Shown: positions 24,676-37,584 of the stretch, piece by piece | Layout: each line of letters opens with the position of its first letter | How positions within the stretch are numbered: position 1 is the stretch's first letter | Assembly (NCBI GenBank): GCA_021234535.1 | Contig: CM037846.1 | Span: forward strand, 20,167,814 to 20,231,813 | DNA from: Stichopus chloronotus | Taxonomy: Eukaryota > Echinodermata > Holothuroidea > Aspidochirotida > Stichopodidae | Reading direction: 5' to 3' | Length of the DNA: 64,000 nt | Translations under genes and position numbers: made by a program | Notes under the pieces: generated by a model | What the model saw: only the letters and a program-made list of their open reading frames with translations | The model's database searches: none | Told to the model about the DNA's origin: nothing

Positions 24676-26575
24676 AAATACATATTGTAGCCTGCAATCA
24701 TATTGGCTGTACATAGGCCGACGTTCTTACGAAAATATGTATAAAAAATATAATATATATAGATATATTGTACCTATATAGTCACTTCAGAATACTTTTA
24801 TGCTAAAATTATTACTTAAATTATTTCAACACCCCAAGAGAAGTTAGACAAAATTGAGTGAGATACGGTAAAGAGATATGAATGACTCAAATTATGGGGC
24901 TTATTGAAAATATATGTGGGTGGAATAAAATGTAAAAATCAATCAAAACCCGTATCAGTCTCTACATTTACACTTGAATTTTCACTAAATCAAGAAAGAA
25001 GGGGAACTTTATGTGCACTACATTCTTCAAATTGATTTCGTAGAGGCATACATACGCAATTACAAACGAAATTCCTTTACACAACAGAAATTCCAGGTAA
25101 ACTTCCATACGTTGTGTAAGCCTATGTTCCATTGTCAAACATTGGATTATAAATATAAAAATATAATATATATAAAATATATAAATTGGATATAAATAAT
25201 TACAATTGAGTAAAGACTTTGGAATATGCTCCGGTAAGGTATAACAACACGTTCAGAAAAAGTAAAAGATTACCTTATATTTACACTTACTAAAGTACTA
25301 AGGTAGCTTGACGTACAAACACTACTTCTCACGAAAGACAGGGAGAAACTTTCCCCGAATTCGCTTAACCCGATAAGTTTAGAAACAACAGGTTCAAGGT
25401 ACAGCTGAATCAAAATTCTTAAATTTACACCAAATGCTGTTCCAGTTTTATTTCATGTTTTTCTCCCATTTATTTGGTCAATAAAAAGGTTGGCAAACGT
25501 CACTAAATAAAACAAAAGTCAAACTTCCATGTATTGAAGTCAGTATGATGGAAAGAAAAAGCACAGAAACTACCTTGACCCTTCTAGCTAATCATCTTCT
25601 TGATCCAAAAATATCCCTGTCCAACTGATACCATCCTCGCCCAAGCATGTACACTTGCTCTGGCGCTCTCTCTTGCTCTGTTTTGATGATCCCTAAAGAA
25701 CTAGACTAACAACATCTTCATCAAAAGGAATAAACAACGAATTGACGCTGATTGGTAGACTGCTGTAACCATTCGCCAGTGTAGCCCAGTCCACAGATAA
25801 GTTATAACCTATATCAAGTACACATGAAGTTTCGATTCCAGCTTATAGACCATGACTCGTAACGATCGTTTTTTTATTTAACCTTTTTTCGTTGCTTTTT
25901 GTTACTCTCCATTTAATAAAGAAAAGAATATATTTCGAGATGAGGTTATATGTTAGTCACTTCCGGTTTTCATCGCTGGGCGTTGAGAGATCATAAAACG
26001 GGATGATCTACTTATAGTCATTTAGTTAACAGGATGATTGTATCATTTTCAGGTATTCTTGACTCTGTTTAGTCTTCGCCTTTTCGCTTCTAAGTGGTCT
26101 GCTTCGTTTCTCCATGCTCTTGACTATTGTAAAACATGAAGGAGTCATGTTGAATTTGCTTCTCGATTCGCTTATTTGTCTGTGACGTATTACAATTGCT
26201 ACAGTTCATTGTGGTTCATATAATCTTTGAAATGTGGAAGGCTAGCGGTTTCGTTAAATTGTTCCATGTAATTACTTGACATATAGGGGCTTGAGTTTTT
26301 ATAGAAGATGTTGGACTCAGCCAGCTCAACGTGCACTCAGTATCGGGGTATGTATCAGTATCATGATGGGGAGGCGGGGCATGGGGGCACGTGCTCGGAA
26401 TCATATTTTGATCTGAAACAAAAATATAACTTAACACACATTTAAGGTACATGTGTCTGTAGGGGTGGTGTGAGGTGTAAAATAAGAATACACAATGGTC
26501 TCGGAAATGCGGTTTCGGATGACCTGTGAGGTGTTTTCGACCAAAATTTCTGCGCTACTCAACGGTCAAGCCGTT
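24676..26575. other. Intergenic, one possible exon
   Basis: Mostly without coding signal. On the minus strand a good acceptor (TATATTTTTGTTTCAG) precedes an open stretch of about 65 codons from 26,412 to the stop at 26,216, rich in Pro, Thr and Asp near its start. No domain is recognised and it is not called as a gene. Confidence 0.35.
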
Positions 26576-26645
26576 GGAGGCTCTGCGCGTAGATAGATGG
26601 AGATGGAGGCACTATAGCGTCGATGGAGACTCTGCGCGTAGATAG
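26576..26645 (+). repeat. Direct repeat of 21 bp, two copies 49 bp apart
   Basis: GGAGRCTCTGCGCGTAGATA followed by G occurs at 26,576-26,596 and again at 26,625-26,645 with one mismatch. The GC-rich word stands out from the AT-rich background. Function is unknown. Confidence 0.7.
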
Positions 26646-28078
26646 TATGTCCAAGCAACCATAAGAGAGTTTTGCTCTCGCCGACCTTAAGACTTTTTAA
26701 AGATTAACTTGAGGCTGCCGAACAAGCAATCTCAATTTAATACGTGAAAATAATTCAAACTATTATCATTTTTTCTATTGACTGATACATCTCTCATTAA
26801 TTAGGAAATTGGAGACATGAGATCCCTATATCAAGGCTGCTTCATGCAGCAAAGGACACTCAGAAAAGTGCCATCTGCAGGGGATTTACAGTGCCAGAAA
26901 TTTTCTTGTGGTCTCCGATCCAAGATGCTGGCGCTCCGCTTAGTCTCACAGGCTAGCGCATGAAAGCAACTTCTTCAGGCTTCACTCCCACCTCATGTGA
27001 AAAACGTGGACATGAGCCTAATATGTCCTATCAATGACGTACTTCAATATGTGCCCTCGTCATTGTATTCTGGCGGCACCATTGCATACACTTTGGTTTA
27101 ATATGTCAAAGATGGTACCTTTACCATATCGATCTACAATCACGAGGGTTTTAAGGGTAACTACCTGTAGTCCACTCTCCGCATATTAGATATACAGTTT
27201 AAAACATGCTAATATATACTGTAGCCTATATTTATTCGACATGCGGATCGATCGACATACAATCATTGTGTTGGAGATACCTTAAAGGAGGACATGTAGA
27301 CATATATCTTACATAACTTTTTGCACTTTCTTCTGAAAATCGAGAAAAAAAGCATATCTCCTTAACAGATTTGTGTCAACAAATGTTATGCAAAATGTTA
27401 CGTTATTTTTACCATTTTCGGCTATATTTAATGAAAAAAAAGTATTACCAATAAATCGTCACACATGACGCCTAATATGTTACCTTATCCCCCAGTCCCT
27501 GCCTTTACTCTTTATTGAACAGTTTTGGTTAATAGACCTGTATTCGTAAAATCGTATAGATCTAAAAAGGTTTCTCCTGATATGTTACTTTCCTTGCAAG
27601 TTGGATCTGACAATTTCCACAAAGCTTATCGGTGATGCTTAAATTATATTTTTGCCTTTTGAAGGAAAGTAGCAATGAGCTTCGTAATAGATCTATATTT
27701 TTAAACAAACTGTTCGATGGTTTTTCACAAGAAGCTTTGAGTAACGGACTCTCTAGCATATATCCGTTAATGAAAAGTTATGATCATACACACCATGAAC
27801 GCACATATGTACTCAAATATTTTCAGTGATCACATTAGTCTGTAACAGACACACACATACACAAAAAAAACGGTGTACACTTTCCTTTTTATTTTATCAT
27901 CCATTTTGTTCTTAATGTATTATTAAAACCTTAACAAATCTCAAGGCTGATATTTTTGTTGACATAAGTAGCTACTTTAATACCGGGAATCGTTAGTCCG
28001 GCGCTTGAAACCCTCAATTCGTTTTCTTCCAATGACCAGACGCGATGTCATTGTACTTTTAATTATAAAAGAAAGAAA
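26646..28078. other. Intergenic, no gene seen
   Basis: No recognisable gene. Overlapping frames on both strands near 27,560-27,830 are of similar length and share no known domain. Confidence 0.5.
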
Positions 28079-28145
28079 AGCCAATCCTGTACAGCCTGTA
28101 CAGTACAGCCAATCCTGTACAGCCTGTACAATACAGCCAATCTGT
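28079..28145 (+). repeat. 28 bp tandem repeat, 2.4 copies
   Basis: The unit starts AGCCAATCCTGTACAGCC and continues TGTACARTAC. Copies begin at 28,079, 28,107 and (partial) 28,135. The two full copies differ by a single base, so the duplication is recent. It sits 57 bases left of the GC-rich transposon-like island. Confidence 0.85.
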
Positions 28146-28201
28146 CAGTCGGTGTGTACGTTCGTGTTATTCATATCAGTAGGTTGGCCGTACTACATCA
28201 T

Positions 28202-29307
28202 GGCCCTGTCACACTAGGCTTGCGTGCTACTTGCGGGGGAGGGGGGGGGGCGATTTTTGCTACTCAGAGGTCCCCGCAGATGACCCGGACATGGCAGTAT
28301 CTCGCACGTTTCTCGCCCGGATTTGCCCGCAGGTGCGCGCGGAAGTCCGATTTGCCCGCGACCAAGTTTTGAACATGCTCAAAACTTGTTCCGGGTAAAT
28401 CGCTGGAGTTTCCAAGCAGAGGTCCACGCAGAACACCAGCAGGAGGCCCGTAGCGACTGCAAGTCACAGGCAGTTAACCCGCCTGAAGAAAGTAGGTTGG
28501 TCTTAGGCCTGCGGCCTTGTCGCGCAAGCGCGTGTCAGCTGCGGGCATAAAGCGGGCGTTTTACTGACAAGAAACGGTGTTCGTACTGCCAACGTGCGTG
28601 TGGCCTGTCTTTTCTGCGGGTATGGAGCGGGGTATACGAGGGAATTGAGGGTAAGTTGAAGGCGAGTTACTGCCTTCCTGCTGGTAATCGGAGGGCCGAT
28701 TACGGCCAAGTTGCTGGCTTTCTGCAAGGACTCCTACCTTATCAATAGTTCCTTCAGATGTCAGTCTGATTTTGACGTGAGAAGACCTCTATACAGGATG
28801 GCAAACAGGGCACTCATTCAGAATAAATTGAGCATCATGCTGGTACAACTGGGTATCTTGTTGTTCAGGCATTTCAGGGGACTGTGGCGGGTCCTCCGAA
28901 GACGCTGACGAGCGGTCTCGGCCTTTTGTGCCTTTCTTTGATGACTTCGAACTTGACCGGTGGGGCATTTTGACAGTACCAAAGATGGCTTCTCCGTCTG
29001 ACCTCGCGACTTGCAGGCAACTCCCACGCAGGTATCACGCAACTGCGACGCAGGCAGCTCGCATCGTCCGTATGTGGCCCGGAACTAACACGGACCACTC
29101 TGGAAGCTCCCACGCGTCATCCACGCATCTGGCACGCAGATCACACGGAGAACACGCAAGTACCACGCAGCAACCACGCATCCAACAGGCAAGGCTCACG
29201 CGAAACTCACCCAAATCTCGGCCAGCCCGCAGAAATTATCCTGCGTGCTGTAAATTCCCTACACGCAATAAGTCCGTGTAGCCTGCCCGGAAAAATGTGA
29301 CAGGGCC
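28202..29307. mobile_element. GC-rich 1.1 kb element with terminal inverted repeats
   Basis: The left end reads GGCCCTGTCACA and the right end reads TGTGACAGGGCC, a perfect 12 bp inverted repeat. Everything between is much richer in G and C than the flanks. The right third carries about ten CACGCA/CACGCR words (28,990-29,210) and the left part carries GCCCGCAGG-type words, a subterminal-repeat pattern typical of DNA transposons. No transposase domain is readable in the frames inside (up to 117 codons), so it is probably non-autonomous. I saw no clean target-site duplication. PIF/Harbinger, P or MuDR-like origin are all possible; I cannot choose. Confidence 0.6.
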
Positions 29308-29449
29308 TTCAGGTTTTACAACTTTCGGGAAGAGGAGAGACAGAACGAATAGAGGTCTCTTTGGAGATGTTAGGTCTAGGACTTTATGTCACAAATGATT
29401 GAGTTAATTCTGTTACTTCAATCCTCAACGTTAGGACTTTAGGAGAGGC

Positions 29450-29452
<3 letters not shown>

Positions 29453-29500
<48 letters not shown>
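29453..29500. repeat. (TA)n microsatellite
   Basis: An uninterrupted TA tract of about 48 bases. Confidence 0.95.
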
Positions 29501-29503
<3 letters not shown>

Positions 29504-29672
29504 CCAGTTATAAGAGTTATCCAAGTTTGCATGGGGGCTTAAAGACAAGAGATACAACTACTCCAGTCACTGGGAAGTATTAAAGCAGTCTAACATCTAT
29601 AGACGAGCTTCAGGGCTGTGCAACTTATGTTTGGATGAAAAGATAGAAATCCTATTGCAAATATATATATAT

Positions 29673-29916
29673 AAGTTTATTATATTATATTATAAATCCC
29701 GACGTTTCGGAAGGGTTTACCTTCCTTCTTCAAGGCTAGTACAGACTGTCTTCCTTGTACTAAAACATATAATATACTGTACACAGAAAGAACACACTGA
29801 AAGACCACGGGTCTTAACGTAAAAAAGTTAGTGAAGCGAAACTAACTTTCTGTAATCGCTTTTCCAACTTTCAGTAGACCCTTCGGAAACGTCGGGATTT
29901 ATAATATAATAAACTT
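29673..29916. mobile_element. Inverted-repeat element with GAAACGTCGGGATTTATA arms, Penelope-terminus-like
   Basis: The left arm (29,673-29,716) contains TATAAATCCCGACGTTTC and the right arm (29,878-29,916) contains GAAACGTCGGGATTTATA. The arms pair over about 40 bases with small indels, around a 160-base spacer. The spacer holds its own hairpin (AAAGTTAG ... CTAACTTT, 29,825-29,849). Sequences of this style (a CGAAACGTCGGG core next to CTTGAAGAAGGAAGG) are familiar from Penelope-like element ends, where minimal hammerhead ribozymes occur. The matching CUGAUGA half of a hammerhead is not present here. Assignment to a Penelope terminus is therefore tentative. Confidence 0.45.
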
Positions 29917-30696
29917 GGAAGTCAGTGAAGTTACTTCATTTGTGTGTTTACTTATATTTTGTGTTATTCAACCTAAATACACTTGAGATGTTTTGTGCTG
30001 TAAAGTGGTGGTCTTATTTTCTGTATACCTATATATATATATATACGTCATCGTCATTGTATATTTCTTTCTTACCTTGACACTTTTGTTACCTTTCTTT
30101 ATTATCCTCAAATCAAATCGATGGGTTCCGCTAATTTGCAAGGGTGATATCAATTCCTATCGAGTCTGCCGCCTGTTAAATTTGTTTTTTTCTTTCTTCA
30201 GATCTTTCCTTCTACCTCACCGTTTCATCTGTCTCTTTTGACTTCATGCACAATCTCTTCTGATGTTCCTCTTCACAGGAAATAGTTACAATTGTCTCAA
30301 AGTTTTATGATAGTTGACGCCCCTTATTTCGTCTCTATCTCTCTGGTCATATTGTCGAGAATAACACCGATAGCTAAAATAACCGACAAGATTGGGTAAA
30401 TCTTCATTAATGCCGTATCTATAGAAATCAAATGAACAATTTTGGGGGACCGCAACAACTCAGCATTAGGATAATGAGAGCAATTATGTATCTACAAAAT
30501 GCACTGGTTCTTCTAATACAAATTAGACAAGCAGTAAGAGTTGCGAACATGGGTCTATTTTAACAAGAGCTATATCACAGAACCGAAAGAACCTTACTTC
30601 ATTTTGTTCAATTTCGACTAAGTTTGGTTTGAATGTTTTCTTCAGATTACTAGACGTGGATGTTGTTGACACAAACAAATTCTTGTTTCTGGTGTT
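29917..30696. other. Intergenic, no gene seen
   Basis: AT-rich, with a short (TA)n near 30,030. Frames on both strands are short and unrecognised. Confidence 0.5.
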
Positions 30697-30815
30697 GTGC
30701 CGACACCAACACCGACACCAGGAGCTCTCGACACCAACATCGACACCAACATCGGTGTCGGAAACTGGAGTTCGACATCAACACCAGAAGGGTCCGACAC
30801 CGACAACCAACGCCA
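30697..30815 (+). repeat. GACACCAAC minisatellite
   Basis: The word CGACACCAACA or CGACACCAGGA recurs about eight times at 9-18 base spacing, with one inverted copy (GGTGTCGGAAAC). It opens long frames on both strands, which are side effects. A related block lies 2.4 kb away at 33,178. Confidence 0.7.
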
Positions 30816-33177
30816 GTTCCAATATGAGTACACTATAGCAACATTGAACTATATTCGGGTAAAAGTAAAAAGACTGACTGTGTTCACTGGTCGTATACAA
30901 TGGCTTGCATTTCCCCTGAAACCTCTATTGAACATGTATGTCCAATGTTATCCACCAAACGATAGACTGAGTGGAAATTTGTCCATTTGGGAGGAATTTA
31001 TAGATGTCAAATGTAAGCATCGCAGCTGTACTCAGACTTATACATATGACATAGGCCTACATATGACAATCAGACATCATATATTGGCGTGGATATCCGA
31101 CATGTCTACGTGGTGATTGGAATAGAAGTGATTAATTGATTACTATATAAGATAAGCAAAACAATATTTCCAATAACATTTTTGCGTATTTGTTTTGTCA
31201 AACCAAATAATGTAACAATGGTGAATATAAACCTCAGTTAGTACTATGGTATAGTCGGAGGTATTCTTGGTCCAATTTTTGCGCCTCCAACTGTCTCTCC
31301 CTCCACCTGACTACACAAAGGAATGGGAATTTGCATGCTACCTACAGTCACATTACTGTTTAAAATATAGGCCTAACTCTGATCTAACCCTCTACACAAA
31401 CTGCCCTGACGACTAGATGAAAGGGTAGCAGAACTGGTAAATGTGGTAAATGTATTGGAAAATTCATGCAAATAACGAAAAGCCAAACAGTCTATCCGTA
31501 CCACGGAGTTAATTAGGTCACGTGACCCATTCTCCTACATTCTCGCCTACATTGGAAGATGTCAACGAAAACATGTCACTCAACTGGGCTGACAAGTGAT
31601 GGCCAACTGTTCATTGAATAATTCAAACTGCTTTCTGAGGCTTTCTATTTTACGTTATAGGAAGGTGGGTGGACACTTTGATCTCTCCTCTCTTTGGAAA
31701 TGAAAGATGTTTTAGGTATTATGTAGGATACTTAAAAACAAACACTATCAAAGGGCGGCTGTTATTTCTCACATCTCAAACAGTGTCTTTAAACTTTGGG
31801 AATACCTGACTCATTAAATGAATCAATTCGATATTTTTCAAACGATATGTTGCAGATAATAACAAAAGCTTTCCGTGACACTAAAATGACGATGCTTACT
31901 TGAGACACTCGCCTCTAATCAACAATTTAGGATACAGCGATTTTACTGTACATTTTGTATGTAATGCATATAGTCTATACACATACGAGCAGTCTCAAGT
32001 GGTCGCCATCGTTTCATGTCGCGTGAATAGTCCTGACATTCACGTGTATATGGGGACGGAACTTATTCGTCTTATATTTGCCGAGTAAATAAATCCTTCA
32101 CGAAATTTAATGGAACAAAACTGATATCAGTGGATAAGAGGTAACATTTCCCTTCTATTTTGATAATAACTGAGTGGCTGATAACGTCTCGATAAAATAA
32201 TAGATAACATTGGAAACACATTTATAAACCTTTCGTAAGAAGGGTCAAATTTATCCTTTTACACATCCATGCTCGCCGAAATGGCCATCAATAGTATTTT
32301 TATGTTTTGGCAGATAGTTTTCATCAATGCATTCTTCTAAATGTTGAGATATTATGCTTGAAAAATAACCTCTTTTAGTTCGTTAGTACTCAAAACCCCA
32401 TGACGTCATGAAAAGTCATGAGTAAAATGTAAGAGAAGGAAGCTCTTTTTGTGTGGTTGCGGATAGCCTAGACTCTAGTGTATACATGCTACCTTAGATA
32501 TCGATATTTCCAATTTACGATAGTATCCTGTCTTTAGAATTTGATGTCCCTGGTTAACTGAAGGAGTCCGTCCATTTCACTTGCATGTGGTCTAACATTA
32601 AGCAGTATCCATCTTGTTTCAGGCAGAGTATTTTTAACAACCAATTACTTGTGATTGCACTCAATAACAACAAGTCTCCTCTTCATTAATATAAACTTTA
32701 AAGTATGAACTTTAAAATAAAACTTTAAGAGAAAACTTTTTTTCAACATTAAGGGGGTGAGGGGTAGACCAGGCCATTCTAACATGATTCAGTTACATGA
32801 ATGATAGACATGTGGTGTGGGTTGAACGGTCGGACGACTCATTATACTTATTGAGATTTACTTCTGATGGTGCGCTTGGTCTTTATTGAAGTCATCGCTT
32901 GACGGGGATAAGATACCAACTCCGTGGATTCCCCTCATGAATTTGTAGTATGGTAGGCCTGTACCACATAAATTGATTACACTGTCATCACAAAGCCTTA
33001 GGGTCGGACAATTATACAGAACTCATGACATTATGAATTGTGATTCTTATATATAGAATGCATCAGTGGCTTTGTAACTTTTGTTGGTAAATGTATTCCT
33101 TGCACAGTGGTATCAGAGTGCCTTTGCAGAAAAGCTGATATAAAACGTGAAAAAATGTAAAAAAAATAAAAATTTAC
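30816..33177. other. Intergenic, no gene seen
   Basis: About 2.3 kb without recognisable coding or RNA genes. The frame running out of the minisatellite to 31,116 has no domain. Confidence 0.45.
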
Positions 33178-33262
33178 CGACACCAGCAAAATCCCTACAC
33201 CTCAAGGTTCCAACACACACCAACAATGCAGTGTTCCGACACCATCATCGACACAAAGACCA
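33178..33262 (+). repeat. CCGACACCA-type degenerate minisatellite
   Basis: CCGACACCAGCA, CCAACACACACC, CCGACACCATCA and CGACACAAAGACC occur within 85 bases, related to the block at 30,697-30,815. The 144-codon plus-strand frame starting at 33,147 runs through it and has no known domain. Confidence 0.45.
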
Positions 33263-36200
33263 GGTACATCATGGTGCCAATTGCAGTCAGTCTTGTTTTC
33301 AGACTAACGTTCCTGTTTTCGACTTGTCAATAGTTTCGATACTTAAACTTTCATATGCAGTTACACAAACTCATGCTTTACCACAATTACCAGTCCGCGG
33401 ATTAAATATCTTTGAACATGTACAAATCGTATTTGTATACTCACTTGATTTGATGCTAAGCAATGCTTATGATAAGTGTCTTATTCGGTGTTCCTTTGTA
33501 TCAAAACTTTCCTTAAACAGATCTAGAACAATAGCCATTTACTTCTTACTTGAAGAGACGGATTTACAGAAGTGTATGTAACCTCTTTGTTTTTCACGAT
33601 TATCCTGTAACCTCTTCGACAGGAATGATGACAACTGATGATGATTTTAAATGAGAAAAAATGTATGCTTTCCCTGCAGATGCTCCAAAGCACACTCTAA
33701 TGTCATGTTCATAACTGAAGATATTGCTGTTTGAAAAAAACTGCTCTGGACAAGAAATATTTTTACAAAATGTTATGAACCAGTAGCAAATTATTGCGAA
33801 AGGTTTTTGTAGTTCTTTGAAACCGAAGTGCATATTAATCTTGAAATTTCACACCAGTGAGAAACAAGGTTGGACTTTATTGGTGATTGAGCTTAAACTA
33901 AAGATCACAACTTTGAGGGTATCGTAGTGTTGATTCTAAGACAGTTAAGATTATACAAATGATATTGAATGAGTATGTTTACATGATATCACATAACTCC
34001 CATAATGCAATATCATAAAGATATAAGGTATAAATATATAGTTTAAACAATGCAAAGAGAAAAGCTTCCCTAATGTTGGAAAATTTCAACTGTATTTTGC
34101 TGTTAAATTTATGTCTTTTTATGATAGTGACAAATGAACGATGAAACACTTATATAGTGCATGATCATCGTGAAAAACGGCTCCAAGGTGTACAGATCAT
34201 AGCGTCAGGGAACAGCATCACGATTTGCTACTTTTATTGTTATTTCTCAACAACTGGACTGATTTTATACACGTCCATATTACGTAACATTGAGACGTAA
34301 CATTACGTAACATTTCTTCCGAAAGCAAACGATGTTTTTGTAGGCTCTACACTTTCAAATGCCTGTATAGATAAATTTATCGATAAATTAAATAAAAAAG
34401 GTCTCCCACGTAGACCTACATAGGTGAGTCTAAATAGACACCACTTCTTTTTCAGTCTGCTGAAACTTTCAGAGACATGTGTCCTTCTAATCACAATATC
34501 TCTGATAATACAGAAGTCAAAGGTTGCCAAAATGTTTATCACTCTAAATGTGACCAGACTGGTATTGTTTCCTCTGATGTTGTAATAGGAACCAAGTAAT
34601 AGCACAGACCCTTAGAAGTTTGAACTTCTTTTTTTTTGTTAGGGTCTTTGAGTAAGGGACGGGATGCTTCACGTTGCATTGTTTTACGTTACTTTGCATC
34701 AGGAATGCCCTAAGATAATCTTATACTGTAATGAGAGTCACTTGGATAATGACAATGCCACTTGAGTTCTAGTTTATCATTCTATAGTCACGTGTGTACT
34801 GCAATAAAGTCACGTGTGTAGTAAAGAAAATTCACATTGGTACTATCTAGGGTACAAGTTCCTTGCAGGTACTTCAGTGCTGCATATCGGTGGATGTGCA
34901 CAGGGTCTCTAGATACTAGTCCACTATAGAAAATTGACTTGGATGCGGAGGTGTAAGTCGCGTTAGCACCATTGGTACTACAACAAAGTCACATGGGTAA
35001 CTATAAAATTAGCCAGGGAACATAGTATTGTTAAGAAAGTGATAAAATGACTGGAAATAGAAAGAAAATATGACATTTAGTTCTTCTTCTGTCTTGAGAA
35101 AAAGGAGGTATGGGACGAATTCGAAAATGTTGTTTTCAGTGGTTAATATAATTAGCGATTTTATCCAACCACAGGCTATGCTGAGGGATGTAAGGAGACC
35201 ATAGTGACCTTGTAAGCAAACAGCTGACCATATTGAGTTTGAAAGCGCCACCTTTGTATGCATTTAAACACTGCTGTAAACAATACAAAACCACCTGTAA
35301 GAAAAAAAGTCGATATGTCCGTAATTTGTTTATTTTGCATTTCCTGCCTGTTACAGTTAAAATTAGATTTCAGCATTTGCGTCGTTCAGTCGGTGAGTGG
35401 AGGGAATTTCCCTTAACAAATTAACATCAGAGATTGAGAAAAGAACAAAAAAGATAGATATTTATTGAAACACAAACAATCTTTTGTCGGCACATAGTGT
35501 TAGTGAGGCAATACAAACAATAACGTGGATGATTAGCAGTAAATATATTCAATATTCATTTGTACCCAAAAGAGATTAAAGCAAAGTCGGATGGATTGAA
35601 TTCAGTTCGAGATGAGTTATTTTTTGTCTCAAATTTGACCAACTATATATGTTGGAAACCTGTGAGACATCTCTTTGTAACATCACTATTTTGAGTTTGG
35701 GATGTTTCTATCTACGGTAATAATAATGTCACAGTATTCACCAAGTCCAAGGACACAGGATCCAGTTACACACAATGAAGAACAAAAGTGTATTTTATTT
35801 TGTTCTTCTTAAGGAAAACTTTCCAGTACCGAATCAAGCATATACTTGATAATTGGTCGACCGGACAGGGCCGTATTTGTAAATCGTGGCAAGTACAAGT
35901 TGAACGAAACACTGGCTTAAAGATATATTACTTACAGAAAATTAGCGTCTTCGAGAGACAAGTCAATTCAGTGCGTTGTGTGTAACTTAAGTTTAATTAT
36001 CGGAATGTAACATGCCGCTCTTTTATACGTTTCTTCTAGTGGCCGGAAGTGAAGCAATAAGACTTCCCTGCATCTGAATAAGAATCGAATCTAGAGTGAG
36101 ATATATACCAGTATAGTGTTCATCAATTGAATATTTCGTATTGCAATTAATGCCTCAGCAGAGCTATAGCTTTGTGCACAAAACACAACTATTTCATCTC

Positions 36201-37584
36201 AAAATATTGACCAATCAATAACTACATGTGTTGATAGTATGTGTGGTTTAACATGATGTTATTATCAGACGACGGCAGAATCCATCATAATTGGTTGTTC
36301 TATCTCATGATAGTTCATAAAGCAGATCACATGAATTGGCTTCAATTGAAGTGGTCTCCACTTGGAAATCTTCAAAACATATCCGCCAACGTTTCCTGGA
36401 TTTGAATTGATAACTTTGTATGTGCATTGCACTTTTTCCAGCGGGCAGTAGCCTTGGCTGTTATCTGTATAAGATATAGGCCTACGTCTCGAACGCACAC
36501 ACACGTTGGAGTGTTATATATGCAATATTGACATAACCTAAGCCGTAGGCTTATGTAGGCGACAATTCATAAGTTGTGGAGCAGTATATTCGATTATATT
36601 CGGAACAACTGAACGCAAAGTAATAGAATTATGAAGGTCATTTAGAAAAGAACAACAATTTACCAATTTAAAATAAACATTTATTCCCTACGTAGCTCCG
36701 ACGTTGTAAACTATTTTTAGGGTTTTCCTTTTATTTGTGTTATTGCTTGCGTCATCTTTTTTAAAGATTGTACTTAAAAAATGAACAATTCGGTAGTATA
36801 GTGAATCAGTATCCATGTTAAACGTGGGATAGTGTGCCCGTAAGCTCAAGGCATGGTACCTTAATCCACCTGTGAAGACAAGGATCGACTAGCTGTGAAA
36901 GCGAGGAAACCCCTTCCCTACCCATCAACGTATATATCTGTTCAATCAGTCAAAATGATCGTGAATGCAACGTTGCTGAAAGTATGAATGGTAGTTAGAA
37001 CTTGAAAAGCGTAAAAAAAAAAAGAAAGATATCTATAAAAGACGTTTGCTCGAGTGCTGACAGTGGGCTTTGTATACGTCACCGTGTCAAAAAATCATCT
37101 CACAAATACAAACACAAAGAGAAGAGAAACTGGGATGAATATCGATTAAAATGTCTTATTACAAGGTATAATAATCCTCGACAGCTCGGCTTTAAATCTG
37201 AATAAACTTCAAAAAGTGCGCTACTCCGGTGAAATTTATGGAATACTAATCAATCTTAGCAATGAAAAAAAAACCTGAAAGTAGAGTCTATGTTGCAATC
37301 GTTTTGTACTTTTGATTACAAACACACAAGTTAACCTTGTAGTAGAAGGATGTAGCGGTATGCATCAAAACAGAACGTCAGTCAACATACATACATATAT
37401 ACATACAAATATATATATATACACATAAGATTCAAATAAGATTCAAACAGAGGGAAAAAAGGAACAATCAGAAGGCAGATGTTCAGAAACTCATTTACAT
37501 ATATTTACAACGTACGTACACAGAGAATGTTAGAAAAAATCAAGACACTTGAAGAGAAGTAATGTGTTAAAAATGCATCAATAT
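33263..37584. other. Intergenic, one possible exon
   Basis: Mostly non-coding in appearance. On the minus strand an acceptor-like CTTATACAG precedes an open stretch from 36,464 to the TGA at 36,265, about 66 codons with three Cys and mixed composition (for example GYCPLEKVQCTYKV). No domain is recognised. The word AAGTCACRTGKGTA occurs three times (about 34,787, 34,808 and 34,988). Confidence 0.35.

Noticed and set aside
24463..24714. Three overlapping Met-Tyr-Val-Cys-rich open frames on the minus strand
   Set aside because: They are translations of the CATA/CA microsatellite in all three frames.
28264..29281. Several 65-117 codon frames on both strands
   Set aside because: All lie in the GC-rich transposon-like island, where stop codons are rare by composition; no domain is visible.
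33147..33581. 144-codon plus-strand frame
   Set aside because: It runs through a degenerate minisatellite and then unremarkable sequence; no domain, signal peptide or splice context.
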